Shown in pieces: positions 46,645 to 57,744 of a stretch of 64,000 bases of DNA. How positions within the stretch are numbered: the stretch's first letter is position 1; the number at the start of each line of letters is the position of its first letter. The DNA lies in the NCBI GenBank assembly GCA_030704615.1, contig CM060733.1, positions 69,750,001 through 69,814,000 on the forward strand, given 5' to 3'. This DNA comes from Takakia lepidozioides. Its lineage: Eukaryota > Streptophyta > Takakiopsida > Takakiales > Takakiaceae. Both the position numbers and the translations under genes were made by a program. A model generated the notes under the pieces. It ran no database searches. It had not been told where the DNA came from and saw only the letters and a program-made list of their open reading frames with translations.

Positions 46645-47055
46645 GCGACACTGTGGAGTGTTTTTGGTGTGGGAGAGTTACTGTTTTGATTTTCTTGTGC
46701 TTGGATCCCCTCCACACCTGCATGCTGACTGTGCGTCATGTTAGTTTTGTGTGGGCGCTTGTTTTCATATGAGGTTGGTCCGGATTTGATCACCGGTCAA
46801 TCCTAGAGCGTGCTGTCGGTGGTGAGGCTGGGGTGATGACCACAGACCATCATTGTTCTCTTATGGTGAGGTTGGGTTGATGACCAGCAAACCATATGAG
46901 TGTTTGCGGTGGATGTAGGTGCAAGTGCAAGTTTATGTTATGAACCTAGTAGTCTAAGCCATAAGCTGCAGCAGGTTCTAAACCTGGTTACCTTGTGGAA
47001 AGAGGGATTAGAGATAGGTTTACCACATGTGTGGTTGTGAGTTTTCATCACGGAG

Positions 47056-47704
47056 GTGCCACCAGTTGCTGAGGAGAGTGCCGGTACGAGCACTAGCGAT
47101 ACTAGTGGGTATACAAGACGAGGTGTGCGGTTTAGGCCACCTTCACCTTCAGTTTCTTCTGAGGAAGGTTCAGACTCAGAGTTAGAAGGATTCTCGCTGA
47201 GGGTGCAAGCCATTTCCGTGCCATTATTGTGGGATACGATGGAGGAAATGTATGGAGCTACCAAGGGGCCACGTCGGTACTCTAGAGCTGTGGGCACCAT
47301 CGAGCTTGATGATTTCATACAGGAGTTTGATAGTTGGTGTGATTTGCAGCAAATACGCAATCCACAACTGTTTACGCCTTTTATGGCGTGGAAGGGGCTA
47401 TTCCAGCACCTTGAGGGGCGCCCATGGATGATTACCATGAATTTAGGCGGGGACATGCGGTAGATATTGACGAGTGACGAGAGTATTGGTCACCTAACTC
47501 AGGCAGTCCAGTTCTGGTATGGGATCCTGGACAAGGAGCTGAAGAGAAGGGTGCGGGATGCAACTCTCCTATAAGTGGACCAACCCACTTTAGCAACTTT
47601 GTTTTTGCTGGCAGAGCAGATAGAGCTCAATATGGTGGAGGAGCGAGTGGTCATGGTGGGGTTTGGCAAGGAGACACAACGAAGTGGAGCTCCTAGCCAA
47701 CAAC
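47056..47704 (+). pseudogene. Family A gag, N-terminal part
   Basis: Conserved with the minus copy: RRGVRFRPPSPSVSSEEGSD, WDTMEEMYGATKGPRRYSR, ELDDFIQEFDSWCDLQQIR, MAWKGLFQHLEGR. After a one-base insertion near 47430 it continues in another frame with FWYGILDKELKRRVRD and LFLLAEQIELNMVEERVV and ends at the CACTA insertion. Gag would form the particle core. No ATG is found at the conserved beginning, so the true start may lie upstream or be lost. The leader is 46645-47055. Confidence 0.85.
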
Positions 47705-48167
47705 CACTACAACAGATTGCGGCTTTTATGACTCCCATGGGTGCGCAGTCATGACAGATTTGTGGCAGAAATGCCATTTGCAGTCGTAAAATGCTTTTGA
47801 AGTCATAATGCAGGTCTGGAGAAGGCGTATATGCGACTGCATGGCTTCGGACTCTGCGCAACACAGGTCAAACATGTTTGACCACGAATATTGGCATGGC
47901 AGATATGACTACCAGTCACGGTCATGGCTACACTAGAATGACGTGTGCATATTGCAAGACAGACATATGACTTCATGACTCTCACTCTAATGCATTATGC
48001 CAGATCATCACATGGATGAATAACTACATGACTACACGTGTCGACACATGCTTTTCTGGTTATATATATATAATATATGAGTATTTATATCTTAAAAAAC
48101 GGAGACTCTTACCACTAGAATGAATTAAAAAACCCAAAAAAAACAAAGATTTAAAAAAAATCACATC

Positions 48168-48370
48168 GGCTGGTAAGTGCACAGTGTGTCGCCCTTCTGG
48201 TTTGGGGTTCAAACCCGCTGCCCTTATCCCGTGTGTGGGATTGTTCGAGACGGTATGTCTTGACGTTGATCGTCCTGTAGGTCTTATGGCCCATAAATGA
48301 AGGCGGGTGAATTTTCCCCCTCCTCAAGGGCTTGTGGTTTCCTTTAAGGAAAAAAAAAAAAAAAAAAATC
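48168..48370 (+). mobile_element. tRNA-derived SINE inside the CACTA element
   Basis: GGTAAGTGCACAGTGTG followed by a pol III B box GGTTCAAACC (48206-48215), a body ending CCCATAAATGAAGGCGGG and TTTCCTTTAAGG, and an A-tail (48350-48368). It shares body and tail words with the SINE at 63158-63372. The A-box end is shorter here, so it is probably 5' truncated. Confidence 0.75.
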
Positions 48371-48629
48371 AAAAATCAAAAATCAAAAAGGGGCTTTTAG
48401 GGTTTACAAAAAGGTTAAAAAACTTAAAAAGTTGCCCATCACAGTAGCGTGAACAGACTTAGAGCGAGCGGAGGGAGAGAGAGAGAGGGTTGGGACTTAG
48501 AGCGAGCGAGCGGGAGAGAGGGCAAACATGCATGGGAGGCCCGCAGTTGGATCAACCTTCGCATCTGGAGCAAACAACCCTAGAAACGCTAGGGTATGTG
48601 TGCGAGGAGGTTTCGGCTGGGAGCCCGCC

Positions 48630-49570
48630 GTTCTTGGGAGAGTCAGCTTCGTCTTAGCAGGCCGTGTTTCAATCTCTACCCGCTCGGCCCTGATTTTACA
48701 GCACGGAGCAGAGCTGGCATGAGTTTCTAAAAGATCCTTCACGATGGTGGGACAACCGCAATCGCAAGGTGTGGCTTTTTCTTAATGTACGATGTGAAGA
48801 AGTTTGTCCATCCTGCAAATGTGGGTTGGCTCTCCTGTTAGTACCATGATTTGGTATTCTTCCTGATGTTTACAAGGTTCTTGGGAGAGTTAGCTTGGTC
48901 TTAGTAGGCCGTGTTTCAATCTCTGCCCACTCAGCTGCACCGTGGTGGTTCTCACTGACCAATCCGACATTACCTAACTACAGACACAAGCAGCACACAC
49001 TAGAGGTCATCTTGGGTTCATGTTCAGTCAAATCCTCCATGGGTCATGACACAAGGTCGAGGACAATGTGGTGAGGGCACCTTCTTCTTCGACCTATTTC
49101 AGCCTATTTTGCCCTCTCATCAGACTCGGCCCTGAATTTGAATCATGGAGCAGAGCTGGCATGAGTTTTTTTAAGATCCTTCACGAGGGTGCGACCGCAA
49201 TCGCAAGGTGTGGTTTTTTTTTTAATGTACGATGTGCAGAATTTTGTCCATCCTGCAAATGTGGGTTGTTGGCTCCTGTTAGTACCATGATTTGATATTC
49301 TTCCTGATGTTTACAAGGTTCTTGGGAGAGTCAGCTTGGTCTTAGCAGACCGTGTTTCAAAGTCTGTCTGCACAGCTGCACCGTGGTGCAGGTTCTCATT
49401 GACCAATCCGACATTACCTGACTACAGACACAAGCATCACACACAAGGTCAAATCCTCCATGGGTCATGACACAAGGTCAAGGACAGTGTGGTGAGGGCA
49501 CCTTCTTCTTCGACCTATTTCAGCATGTTTTGCCCTCTCATCAGACGCCCTGAGATGCATATTGAATTTT
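48630..49570 (+). repeat. Tandem duplications of about 250-440 bp in CACTA cargo
   Basis: TTCTTGGGAGAGT starts segments at 48633, 48879 and 49319. GAGCAGAGCTGGCATGAG occurs near 48705 and 49150, and GTGGTGAGGGCACCTTCTTC at 49068 and 49489. The segments contain short ORFs without recognisable domains. 48380-48630 begins with a GAGAGAGAG-rich leader-like stretch and an ATG at 48528, possibly a captured gene start. Confidence 0.8.
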
Positions 49571-50297
49571 GTAAGTTAGCTCATTGCTCGTTGATAAGTA
49601 GGGTTGGGGGTGTTTGCTGGACAATTCTAGGCTGTCATTGTCAGCTGCTAGCAGGAAGGCAAGGATGTATGCATAGATAGCTGAAGGAGCAGGGATAGAG
49701 TGTGGGCCCAAAGAGGGCCGGATTTCAAGCTCCATTATTTCAGTGTCATCCATGCAGCCAGGGATTTCCTGGTGACATTGCCAAGGCTTTACTCGCAACA
49801 CGATGGTTGTAAAGCTTCCTTAGCTTGAATGCTGATTATGCTTGAATTATTAGGTTTGTAAAGCCAATTTTGAAATTTTCATGGTAATCAGCTCTCTTGA
49901 AAATCTGTAGGTTGCAAGCCATTTACAGCGGGCCGTGGGTGGACTGGAAGACAGCCATTGAAAGTCCTGGTGCAAGTTAATACCAGTGGAGAGCAGAATA
50001 AGCTTCATATGCCATTTTGGTGCTAGTTATCTTCATGTATGGTACTGTTGAACACCAACAATCTTTTGGTGAGATTCTGTCTTGGTGCACATGTCTGATA
50101 AAGAAAGACGGTAATGTTTGTTCTGAAACCTGAAGGCGTGAAATGATTCAACACAACAAGAGCATTACGCGTGTCACAGTACAAGCTGTAAGAAAGCAAG
50201 AGATACATAGTTATACAGTCAAACAGACAACTATCAGTTTCTGTGGAATCTCTTGCCAATGGCAGGATGGGTTGGGAATAGCCAAGTCAGGAGGTGA

Positions 50298-51180
50298 ATG
50301 CCTGTCAAATTACCACATGTCCTTTTGAACACTGCCCCTGCCCTGGTGGACATGTACGCCAATTGTGGGTGCATTGAGGATGCAAAGGGAGTGTTCAACA
50401 CTGTGGTTGAACGAGATGTGGTGTCGTGGAGTGCGATGCTTGCTGGGTATGCACAGCTGGGGTGCGGGATGGAGGCCGCTCCAACCTTTGAGAAAATGAT
50501 GGGGGGGAAGGGTGAAGGCCGCCGACATAACGTTTGTGTGCGTTTTGCAGTGCGTCTGCAGCCCTGGAAAATGGCAAAGAGATCCCTGGTGACATCATCA
50601 AATCTGCAATTGTACCAGATGTCATCCTGAACATGGCTCTGGTGGCCATGTATGCTAATGTGGGAGCATTGAGGATGCCAAGGGAGTGTTCAACACTATG
50701 GCTGAACTAGATGTGGTGTCGTGGAATGCGATGCTTGAAGGGTGTGCAGAGCGGAGAGCGCGGGATGGGCTTGGACACCTGAAGCAAATGATGGAGAAAA
50801 GGATGAAGGTACCTTCTTCAACATATTTCACCCTGTTTTCCTGTAGTGTTTGCTTTGACAATTCTAGGCTGTCATTGTCAGCTGCTAGCAGCAAGGCGAG
50901 GATGTATGCATGATTTGTGCAGAGGCATGGATGCTGAAGGAGGGGGATTTCGTGTGGGTCCAGATTCATCCAAGAAGGCCAGATTTCAAGCACAAGATTA
51001 CCTGTGATTCCCTGTGGATCATAGCTACAAGAAACCTGCAGGGTAGATGGTCAACTGGGAGCAGCGGCACAAGTGATAAAATCAGGATGCTAATGAAGGC
51101 ATATCTTCAAAACATTTCACCCTGTTTTTCCCTCTTATCAGAAGGCCTCCCTTTACATGTCAATTCTGCAAGTTAGCTGG
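50298..51180 (+). pseudogene. Captured PPR gene fragments in CACTA cargo
   Basis: Plus-strand PPR motifs: ALVDMYANCGCIEDAKGVFN, VVERDVVSWSAMLAGYAQLG, then about 300 bp later a second partial copy with LVAMYANVG and LDVVSWNAMLEGCAER. PLS-class PPR repeats carry exactly these DMYA.CG and DVVSWNAM words. Further degenerate copies of their 3' flank (AATTCTAGGCTGTCATTGTC) occur at 49625, 50861 and, shortened, 51400. Frames are broken. Host gene capture by a CACTA element is a known behaviour; here it is inferred from position. Confidence 0.85.
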
Positions 51181-52626
51181 TTGTGATCTAGTTTGGAGTG
51201 ACTTTGACATGATACTGTTGTGACAACAGGAAAGTGTCAAAAATAGGTAAGAGAGAGAAGCTGTGGAATGAATACTTCTGAGCCCAGTCACTGATGGGTC
51301 AACCGGGGCAGAAAGTGAATGCCTGCACATTTCAGAGTAGCAGATGCAATTCAGCATAGGAACTAGGTGCTACGCTGAGTGGGTGTTCCTCCCAAATGTA
51401 GGCTGTCATTGTCATGCTTGCAAGGAGGAATGCTTGATTTGTGTGCTGAAGGAATAGAGATAGAGTGTGGGTGACGCAGGGTGCTGGGCAATGGGCAAGA
51501 TGTCTTTGTATAAACGTGAGTGACTTCCTATCATCCTGGGTTTCCTTTTTATGCATGTTTCTTTGTGAAGTATCCTGAACTTCGCCAATACACACCAACC
51601 TTTTTGCTTTGGTTTGTTTAGGACATGAGATAGAAGTTACCATAAACAACACTGGCATTGGTTTTTTTATAGGTATTAGATAATTCTCTTAATTGTTTCG
51701 CCTTGGCAGGTTGCTCAGTGACCTTCCCTGGACACTTTGGAGTATAGCGAGTGAGTGTCTCACAATGCAATATTGGTTGGTGCATCTACTGGCAAACAAA
51801 CTTGTCCTTGAACTGTAGTAATTCTTAAAGCCATGCAAGCCGTTTTTGATGGGTTGCAGATTGATGGAATACATGAGTAGTTAGAAGATTCTGGATGAAC
51901 ACTTTTCAAAGTGTTATAGTTAGACAAAATAATTCACATGAGAACATGCGACTATTTAATGTATTAGATCGCAACAAAAATAATAATGATAAATAGATTG
52001 GTAAATAGAGATGGTATGCAATCTCTTGGTTTTGCTCAGCTTGTTGCAGTTATGTCTTGCTGCCTTGTTCTCTTTGTATTATATATTATATTTCATTGTT
52101 GTAATAGACATGTACATGACTGCTATCATAGTCATAATAATGACTACATCTATTTTCACTCTCCAATAGTACACCACGTGGCATAAATACAAATATGTAA
52201 AAAAATAGCAATACACCCCAAAAAAACACCCATCATGACACATGTCAATCTGCTGATGGACCACGCGTAAAAACTGCAACGCGCCACGTGTTGCAACCGG
52301 ATTAGCACACCCGTAGTCATAGTTCGCAGTCATGGAGAGCTAAACACTCTGCCACGTGTCATTTCCTGCATCGAGCACGTGCCACTCTTGCACAGCCGCT
52401 GACATGGACTACACTGTCCGTTCAGTCATTCAGTAAACCCAGCGTGTATGACTACCCCCACAGCTGCTCTGGCGCCACGTGACAGCCAGCCTGGAGAGTC
52501 ATATCTGCCATATCACAACTGACTAGGTCTTTACGTCTGCAGAGTCAGGAAGTCGTAAATGGCTTCCATGACTGCATTTGCAGTCATAACACAGAGACGT
52601 AAAAGCCGCAATTTGTTGTAGTGAAC

Positions 52627-53640
52627 AACCACTATCCCAACGTGTTCAAAGCAACAAGGAGGCTCAGGTAAAGTCGAGGGAAGGACAGAGAGGATCTCAG
52701 ATGCAGAGGTCTCTTCCTTCATTCTCAGGCCAACAACAGTCGGGTGTAACTTGTTGGGATTGTGGAGGACCCCATGTCAAGAAGGATTGCCCGGAGAGAG
52801 GCAAAGGGTCGGCACAGGTATAGCCTATACAACTACAGCGTGGGCATTGTGGAAAGTATGGGCATGATGAGGCCCATTGTTATGGCTTGCATCCTGAGCT
52901 ACGGCCAGACCAGTTCCAAGGGAACAATGGTGGCCGAGGACGAGACAATGTAGTCCAGAGAGGTAGAGGAGACAGAGGTCGGGGTGGAGGTCGTAACCAA
53001 AACCAAGGAGCACAGGGTCAGGGTCAAGGTCATGACCAAGGCATGGTGGATAGACTTGCCCAGCTAGAGCAACATCTTGCTGCCATGGCCACTACTCATG
53101 TTGCGCCAGCTCCAAGGCTTGAGGTTCAAGCCCCACCTGCACAACCTCATATGCCTAGGGAAGACTAGATTGGTATGGGCTTCATGTGTGGAGCCGCACT
53201 TGCAGGGCCATTGCATGTATTGGACTCTGTTGCTGCTGTCACTCGAGCAACAACGCGTGCTCCTGAGCCAAGAAGAGCGGATGTGGATTTTGATCCACAA
53301 AGAGGGGAAGCGAGTCGTCAGACAAGGCTTCCATAGTCCTTTACATTGGCTGAGATAGTGCCACCTATGCCATCAATGGCACCCGCTCGCCTAAGTATGT
53401 CAGAGGTAGAGCCACAAATACCATTGGGGAGAAATGATGTGGCTCGGGAAATGCCAGTGGGTGGTGCTGTAAAATAAGTTGCAGCCAGTACATTGTTGGG
53501 GCGGGCTACGGCGGTTTGCCAAGCTTCATTGTTTTCTGCAATGACAATTGCAAATTCGGGGATTCGGCCAACTGTTGTGTTCAGACTAGCAGCTAGACTC
53601 TGTGAGAGTGGTGATGCATCGGCACTATCTGCAGGGATAG
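52627..53640 (+). pseudogene. Family A gag, C-terminal part with zinc knuckles
   Basis: The frame resumes directly after the CACTA target duplication. A CCHC knuckle CWDCGGPHVKKDC lies at 52752-52790, and a second knuckle-like CGKYGHDEAHC near 52845-52880. A Gly/Arg-rich stretch (GGRGRDNVVQRGRGDRGRGG) follows, then the segment also seen in the minus element (APRLEVQAPPAQPHMP). Stops at 53166-53168 and 53334-53336 are TAG where the minus copy has CAG. The knuckles would bind element RNA. Confidence 0.85.
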
Positions 53641-53657
53641 CGGATAATGTGTAGTGC

Positions 53658-54410
53658 ATGGGTGCCCTGGACTCAAGGGTGAAGACAGCCACAGCTGCAC
53701 CATGGCAAGCAGCAGCTGCAAGGTTACATGAGTTACCAGCTAGACCAGCCATTGAGCGTAGTATGGTGACTCCTGGGGTAGTCCTGGTGGACAATCAGGA
53801 TGGTATGTTTCAGTTAGGTGGCCCAGCCAGGAGGAGGTATAGGCCACTACGGGTCTTGTTGGACTCGGGAGCACAGCCATTGATGTGGGGGAGAGCAGCA
53901 ATTGCAGGCTTGGGCTTTACAGAGGCGGATTTGGAGCCTTGTCTTTTCCAAATTCAAACATCTTTGGGTGGTTCAGAGAAGGCGCGAGGGATTACACGCC
54001 ATGAGCTCTTCATTCGATTGTAGCCGGATCATCCTACGGACGGCTCAGTCATGAGAGCTAAAGCCATTGTTATGGACGCGATGTCCTATGATGTGCTTGT
54101 TGGTGGGGCTGTGTTGTACCCCATGGGCTTTACTTTGGACTTTTGGGAGGAAACGACATCCTACAGGCCGGAATGGCAATCAGGGGATGGTCGACGTGCA
54201 CTGCTCCCAGTGCGGTTTATTGGGAATGTAGTGGTGGATCATAGGAACATGATGCCCACATTGGCTGCATTCTTAGGGATGGAGGCTTGGGGTGGTGAGC
54301 TCTTGGAGGGCAATAGCCATGCAGATGATAGGCCACCATCTGATGAGGACAAGCAATTGGCATACAAGGCTGAGTTGCTTCCTCATATTCCTGTGCATAA
54401 CTCACTGTAG
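53658..54410 (+). pseudogene. Family A aspartic protease
   Basis: VLLDSGAQPLMWG (about 53853-53891) is the retropepsin active site; VMDAMSYDVLVGGAVLYPMG follows, as in other Ty3 proteases after the flap. One TAG near 54021 splits the frame. It would cleave the polyprotein. It directly precedes the methyltransferase in the same frame. Confidence 0.8.
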
Positions 54411-54425
54411 AATGCAGTTGGGGAT

Positions 54426-55560
54426 TTGGAGCAAGTGACAAGCCAGTGTGTACAGCAAGCATGGCAGGAGGCCTTTCCATCGGTAGGTGAGGGGAGTTCA
54501 GTTACATCACCGGGACCTCCTCAATTAGCTCCATTAGACACATTGCCTATTATCTGGCAACAACCTGACTCAGACATTTGTTTGCTAGACTTGTTTGGAG
54601 GCATGAGCACTGGGCTTGCAGGAGTGTTGCAAGCAGGAATCAAAGTACGCAAGTACTTGTATGTGGAGAAGGATGAGATTGCTCGGCATGTTTCCATGCG
54701 CCATGTTGCCTTGCTCACACATTAGTATCCTGAGTTGTTGTCTCTCTCAGCAATTCAAGGGTATCAAAAGGCCTTGCCAGCAGACATTACCTTGCTGGGG
54801 GCAGATGATTTGGACCGGCATGGTGCCATTGACTTGGTGATAGCTGGATGGCCTTGCCAAGGACACTCTCCCGCAGGTCATGGGAATGGCTTGCATGATG
54901 CACGATCGCATTTGTTTTGGGAGATGTTGCGAGTATTTTGTGACTTGCAGGTGAGGCAAGTGCAACCTCCAGCTTACATCCTGGAGAATATTCCTCTCAT
55001 GGGGGATTCTCGGGCCAGGGTTATGGCCAATGTGCATCAGATCCGGTCATGGATTGGACCAGCTGTATTGTTGGATGCAGCTGCAGTGGGTTCACGGGCA
55101 CATAGGCCTAGGTTGTGGTGGATCAATCTTGCACCACCAGAGTTGCTCAAGAGAGCCTATGATTCCATTCAACGGCCACCCAACCTCACGGTTGAGGGCA
55201 TTTTGGACCAAGGGAGACAACCACAGAGAGTGCAACATGATGATCATCCACCTTTGGCAGTGGTCAATCGAGTGGGGGCAGCCACGTGCAGCCTTGTCTA
55301 CGCTCATGAGCTTTCCCTCGTCTCATGCTTTTTGAGACAATGGTCCTGGGTTGATTTGGGACAGTGTGCTACAACAATTGGTGGAGCCCAATGCGGATGA
55401 GCGAGAGCGGGCAATGGGATTTGCCACGGGCACTACAGCTGTGCCAGCTCTGTCAGAGACATCACGACGCCAAGTGTTGGGTCAGGCAATGGATCTCAAT
55501 TGCTTGACATGGGTCATTGGCTTGTGTATGGCTGAGCAACGGAGATTGCAAGCATTGGTG
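54426..55560 (+). pseudogene. C5-cytosine DNA methyltransferase domain (DNMT3/DRM-like) of family A
   Basis: The domain lies between protease and reverse transcriptase. Motif I LLDLFGGMSTGLAG with AGIKVRKYLYVEKDE (SAM binding); motif IV DLVIAGWPCQGHS with the catalytic Cys at 54855-54857; motif VI YILENIPL; motif VIII SRAHRPRLWWINL; motif IX/X ERERAMGFATGTT and RQVLGQAMDLNCLTW. SRAHRxRxxWxNL and the KVxKYxxxE block resemble DNMT3/DRM rather than DNMT1. TAG at 54723-54725 (context H-stop-YPEL, likely once Gln) and a frameshift near 55330 inactivate this copy. All core motifs are otherwise present, so the ancestor was probably active. It would methylate DNA, perhaps the element's own cDNA or insertion sites (inference). 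Confidence 0.93.
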
Positions 55561-56039
55561 GCTACTTCCGCTCTCCCATTGGATATTGCACCTTCTCTGC
55601 CAACCGGGACGATGGAGGCAGTGAGTGGGGGTGAGCACAGGATCATGGGGTGCAAACACCCATGGCAAATGTGGGATGAGATGCGCAAAGAGAGAGAGTC
55701 ATTGGATCTCTCAAGCAGCAGTATGAGGAGTGGGGAGAGCCATACACTGAGGATAAGCTGGAGGACAAGGTGGCTAAGGTTTTTGAAGAGGTTGAGAATG
55801 TTTCTTGTTCAAAGGATGTTCTCAAGGTAGCTATGGCGGAGCAAGTGGAGGCTACGCCACAGTCAGAGTGGGCGGACAAGGCCCAAGAGGTTGCTATCTA
55901 GCAACCAAAGGATTCGTCTCCTACCTCCAAGCCTGGTGTACCCAAGGTTGCAGTCACAGAGGACAATTGGGAACCAGATGTTGGACCTACAGTCACCGGA
56001 GGAGAGAGACGGAGGATCCAGTGATTTCTAAGGGTTTAT

Positions 56040-57084
56040 AGAAATTGCTTTGCCTTCGGTTTGAAGGATTTGGGGAGTTTGAAGGGTCAGGAGATTCGTA
56101 TTGATTTGGCAAGTGACACGCCAATCTTTTGAAGGCCCTACCGGTATAGTGACATGGAGAGGTCATTGATCCAGTCACGGACTATGGAGTTGTTCGAAGC
56201 TGGATTGGTGGAGTTGTCAGGCGGGGAGTATGCCTCGGCAACGGTGATGCCAGCTAAGAATGATATCTATGGCAATTGGACAGAAAGAAGGATGTGTGGG
56301 GACTATCATCCTGTGAACCGTCAGACTAAGTCCGATAGATATGTCATGCCAACTCCAGAGGAGATCTTTGATGCCATTGGGCATGCAAAGGTGTTTAGCA
56401 CATTGGACTTGCGATCCGGTTACCACCAGTTGCCAATCAAAGAGGCTGACAAGCAAAAGACGGCATTATGGGGGATTGACCAAAATGGGAAGGATTGTTT
56501 GTACCAATGGCAGTTCCTACCGTTTGGGTTGAAGAATGCTCCTGCAGAGTTTTAGAGGATCATGGATAGGATTCTTGCGGGCTAGACTTCATCCGGTGCT
56601 ACATTGATGACATCATCATCTTTAGTGCTACGATTGAGGAGCATAAGAGACACCTTCAGATGGTGTTTGAGCGCTTGAGAACGCACGGGTTGAAACTGCA
56701 CCCCGAAAGTGCAAGTTCTTCCACAATCAGATTGAGTATCTGGGCCACATGATATACCCTGGAGGATTGGGTGCTCAACAGACAAAGGTGGAGGCCATTG
56801 CATGCATTCCACGCCCTATGGATGTGAGCAGAGTTGGTGCTTTCATGGGATTGACAAACTACTATCGATGGTTTGTTAAGGGATTTAGCAGCATTGCAAA
56901 GGCTCTTACCAAGTTGACCAAGGTGGGTCAGGAGTGGCCGTGGGAGGAGGAGCAGGAGGAAGCCTTTGAGGAACTCAAGGCTCAATTGACTTCTGCACCT
57001 ATTCTGAGGCGGCCTATTCGGGGGCGGCCTTTCCAGCTACATACGGATTGGAGTATGCTGGGGATTGGAGCAGTGCTCACATAG
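56040..57084 (+). pseudogene. Family A reverse transcriptase
   Basis: GLVELSGGEYASATVMPAKN, RMCGDYHPVNRQTKSDRY, FSTLDLRSGYHQLPIKEADK, FLPFGLKNAPAEF, then after stop and frameshift CYIDDIIIFS (YxDD catalytic loop), CKFFHNQIEYLGHMIYPGG and GLTNYYRWFVKGFSSIAKAL. Stops at 56130-56132 (TGA in the F-RPYR context) and 56553-56555 (TAG in the conserved FQRIMD) fit single C-to-T changes. 55561-56040 is a linker with Glu-rich sequence. Confidence 0.93.
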
Positions 57085-57744
57085 GTGGATGATGAGGGAA
57101 GAGAGTTTGTAGTGGCATATGCTAGCTGCTCGAATAATGATGCCGAGGCGAAGTATAATTCCTATGAAGGGGAGTGTCTGGCTGCAGTATGGGCAGTGGC
57201 ACATTTCAGATGCTACCTCTATGGCAATCTCTTCACTCTTGTCACGGATCACCAACCATTGAAGTGGTTGATGGAGTCAGACAAGCTTACAGGGAAGCTT
57301 GCACGGTGGGCACTTATGCTTCAAGAGTACGACTTCCAGGTGGTGCATCGAGCCGGAATAGTCAACCGGGATGCGGATGGATTCAGTCGCAATCCATGCA
57401 CAAGTGAGCTTGATGATATAGGAGCTCGTTGGCATGGTAAAACGGACAAGGAGATGGTGCCAGGATGGCACGCATCTGCCTTTTTATGCATTCTAGCAAT
57501 GGGAGCTCAAGCTGGTCCATCCCATGTGATTGGTCACAGAAATAGTGTGCATGATGATCCAGAGATCAGTGAGGAGCTTGGTGGTGCTAAGGATATACAT
57601 GAAGATGCAGCAATGTTGCCCTATCTCCGTACTAGAGAGACAGCAGCCGGTGTGACTGCTAAGGAGAGAGATCGGATCCTACAACGAGCCAAGAGGTTCA
57701 AGTGGGAGGGGACTCACCTACTCCAAGTATGGGAGGATGGATGA
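57020..57744 (+). pseudogene. Family A RNase H
   Basis: Catalytic landmarks LHTDWSMLGIGAVL, NSYEGECLAAVWAVAHFRCY, LVTDHQPLKWLM and the closing VNRDADGFSRNP. A TAG at 57082-57084 replaces the conserved Gln of GAVLTQ. The linker to integrase (57420-57740) has RTRETAAGVTAKERDRILQR. It ends at a TGA (57742-57744) that would be CGA before a C-to-T change. Confidence 0.92.

Larger units (their letters stand above)
47705..52623 (+). mobile_element. Non-autonomous CACTA (En/Spm) transposon inserted in gag
   Basis: The left end CACTACAACAGATTGCGGCT and the inverted right end CACTACAACAAATTGCGGCT are imperfect terminal repeats (25 of 28 bases). The 3-bp AAC at 47702-47704 and 52624-52626 is the target duplication expected for CACTA elements. 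Subterminal regions (about 350 bp each) are rich in TGACT/GCAGTCATGAC-like words in both orientations. No TNP2 or TNPD coding sequence is inside, so it depends on a transposase elsewhere. Its 4.9-kb cargo includes a SINE, tandem duplications and PPR fragments. Confidence 0.95.

Noticed and set aside
54426-55560. Bacterial contamination as source of the methyltransferase
   Set aside because: It is flanked in frame by retroelement protease and RT, motif VIII is DNMT3-like, and part of the upstream region is shared with a second copy in the window.
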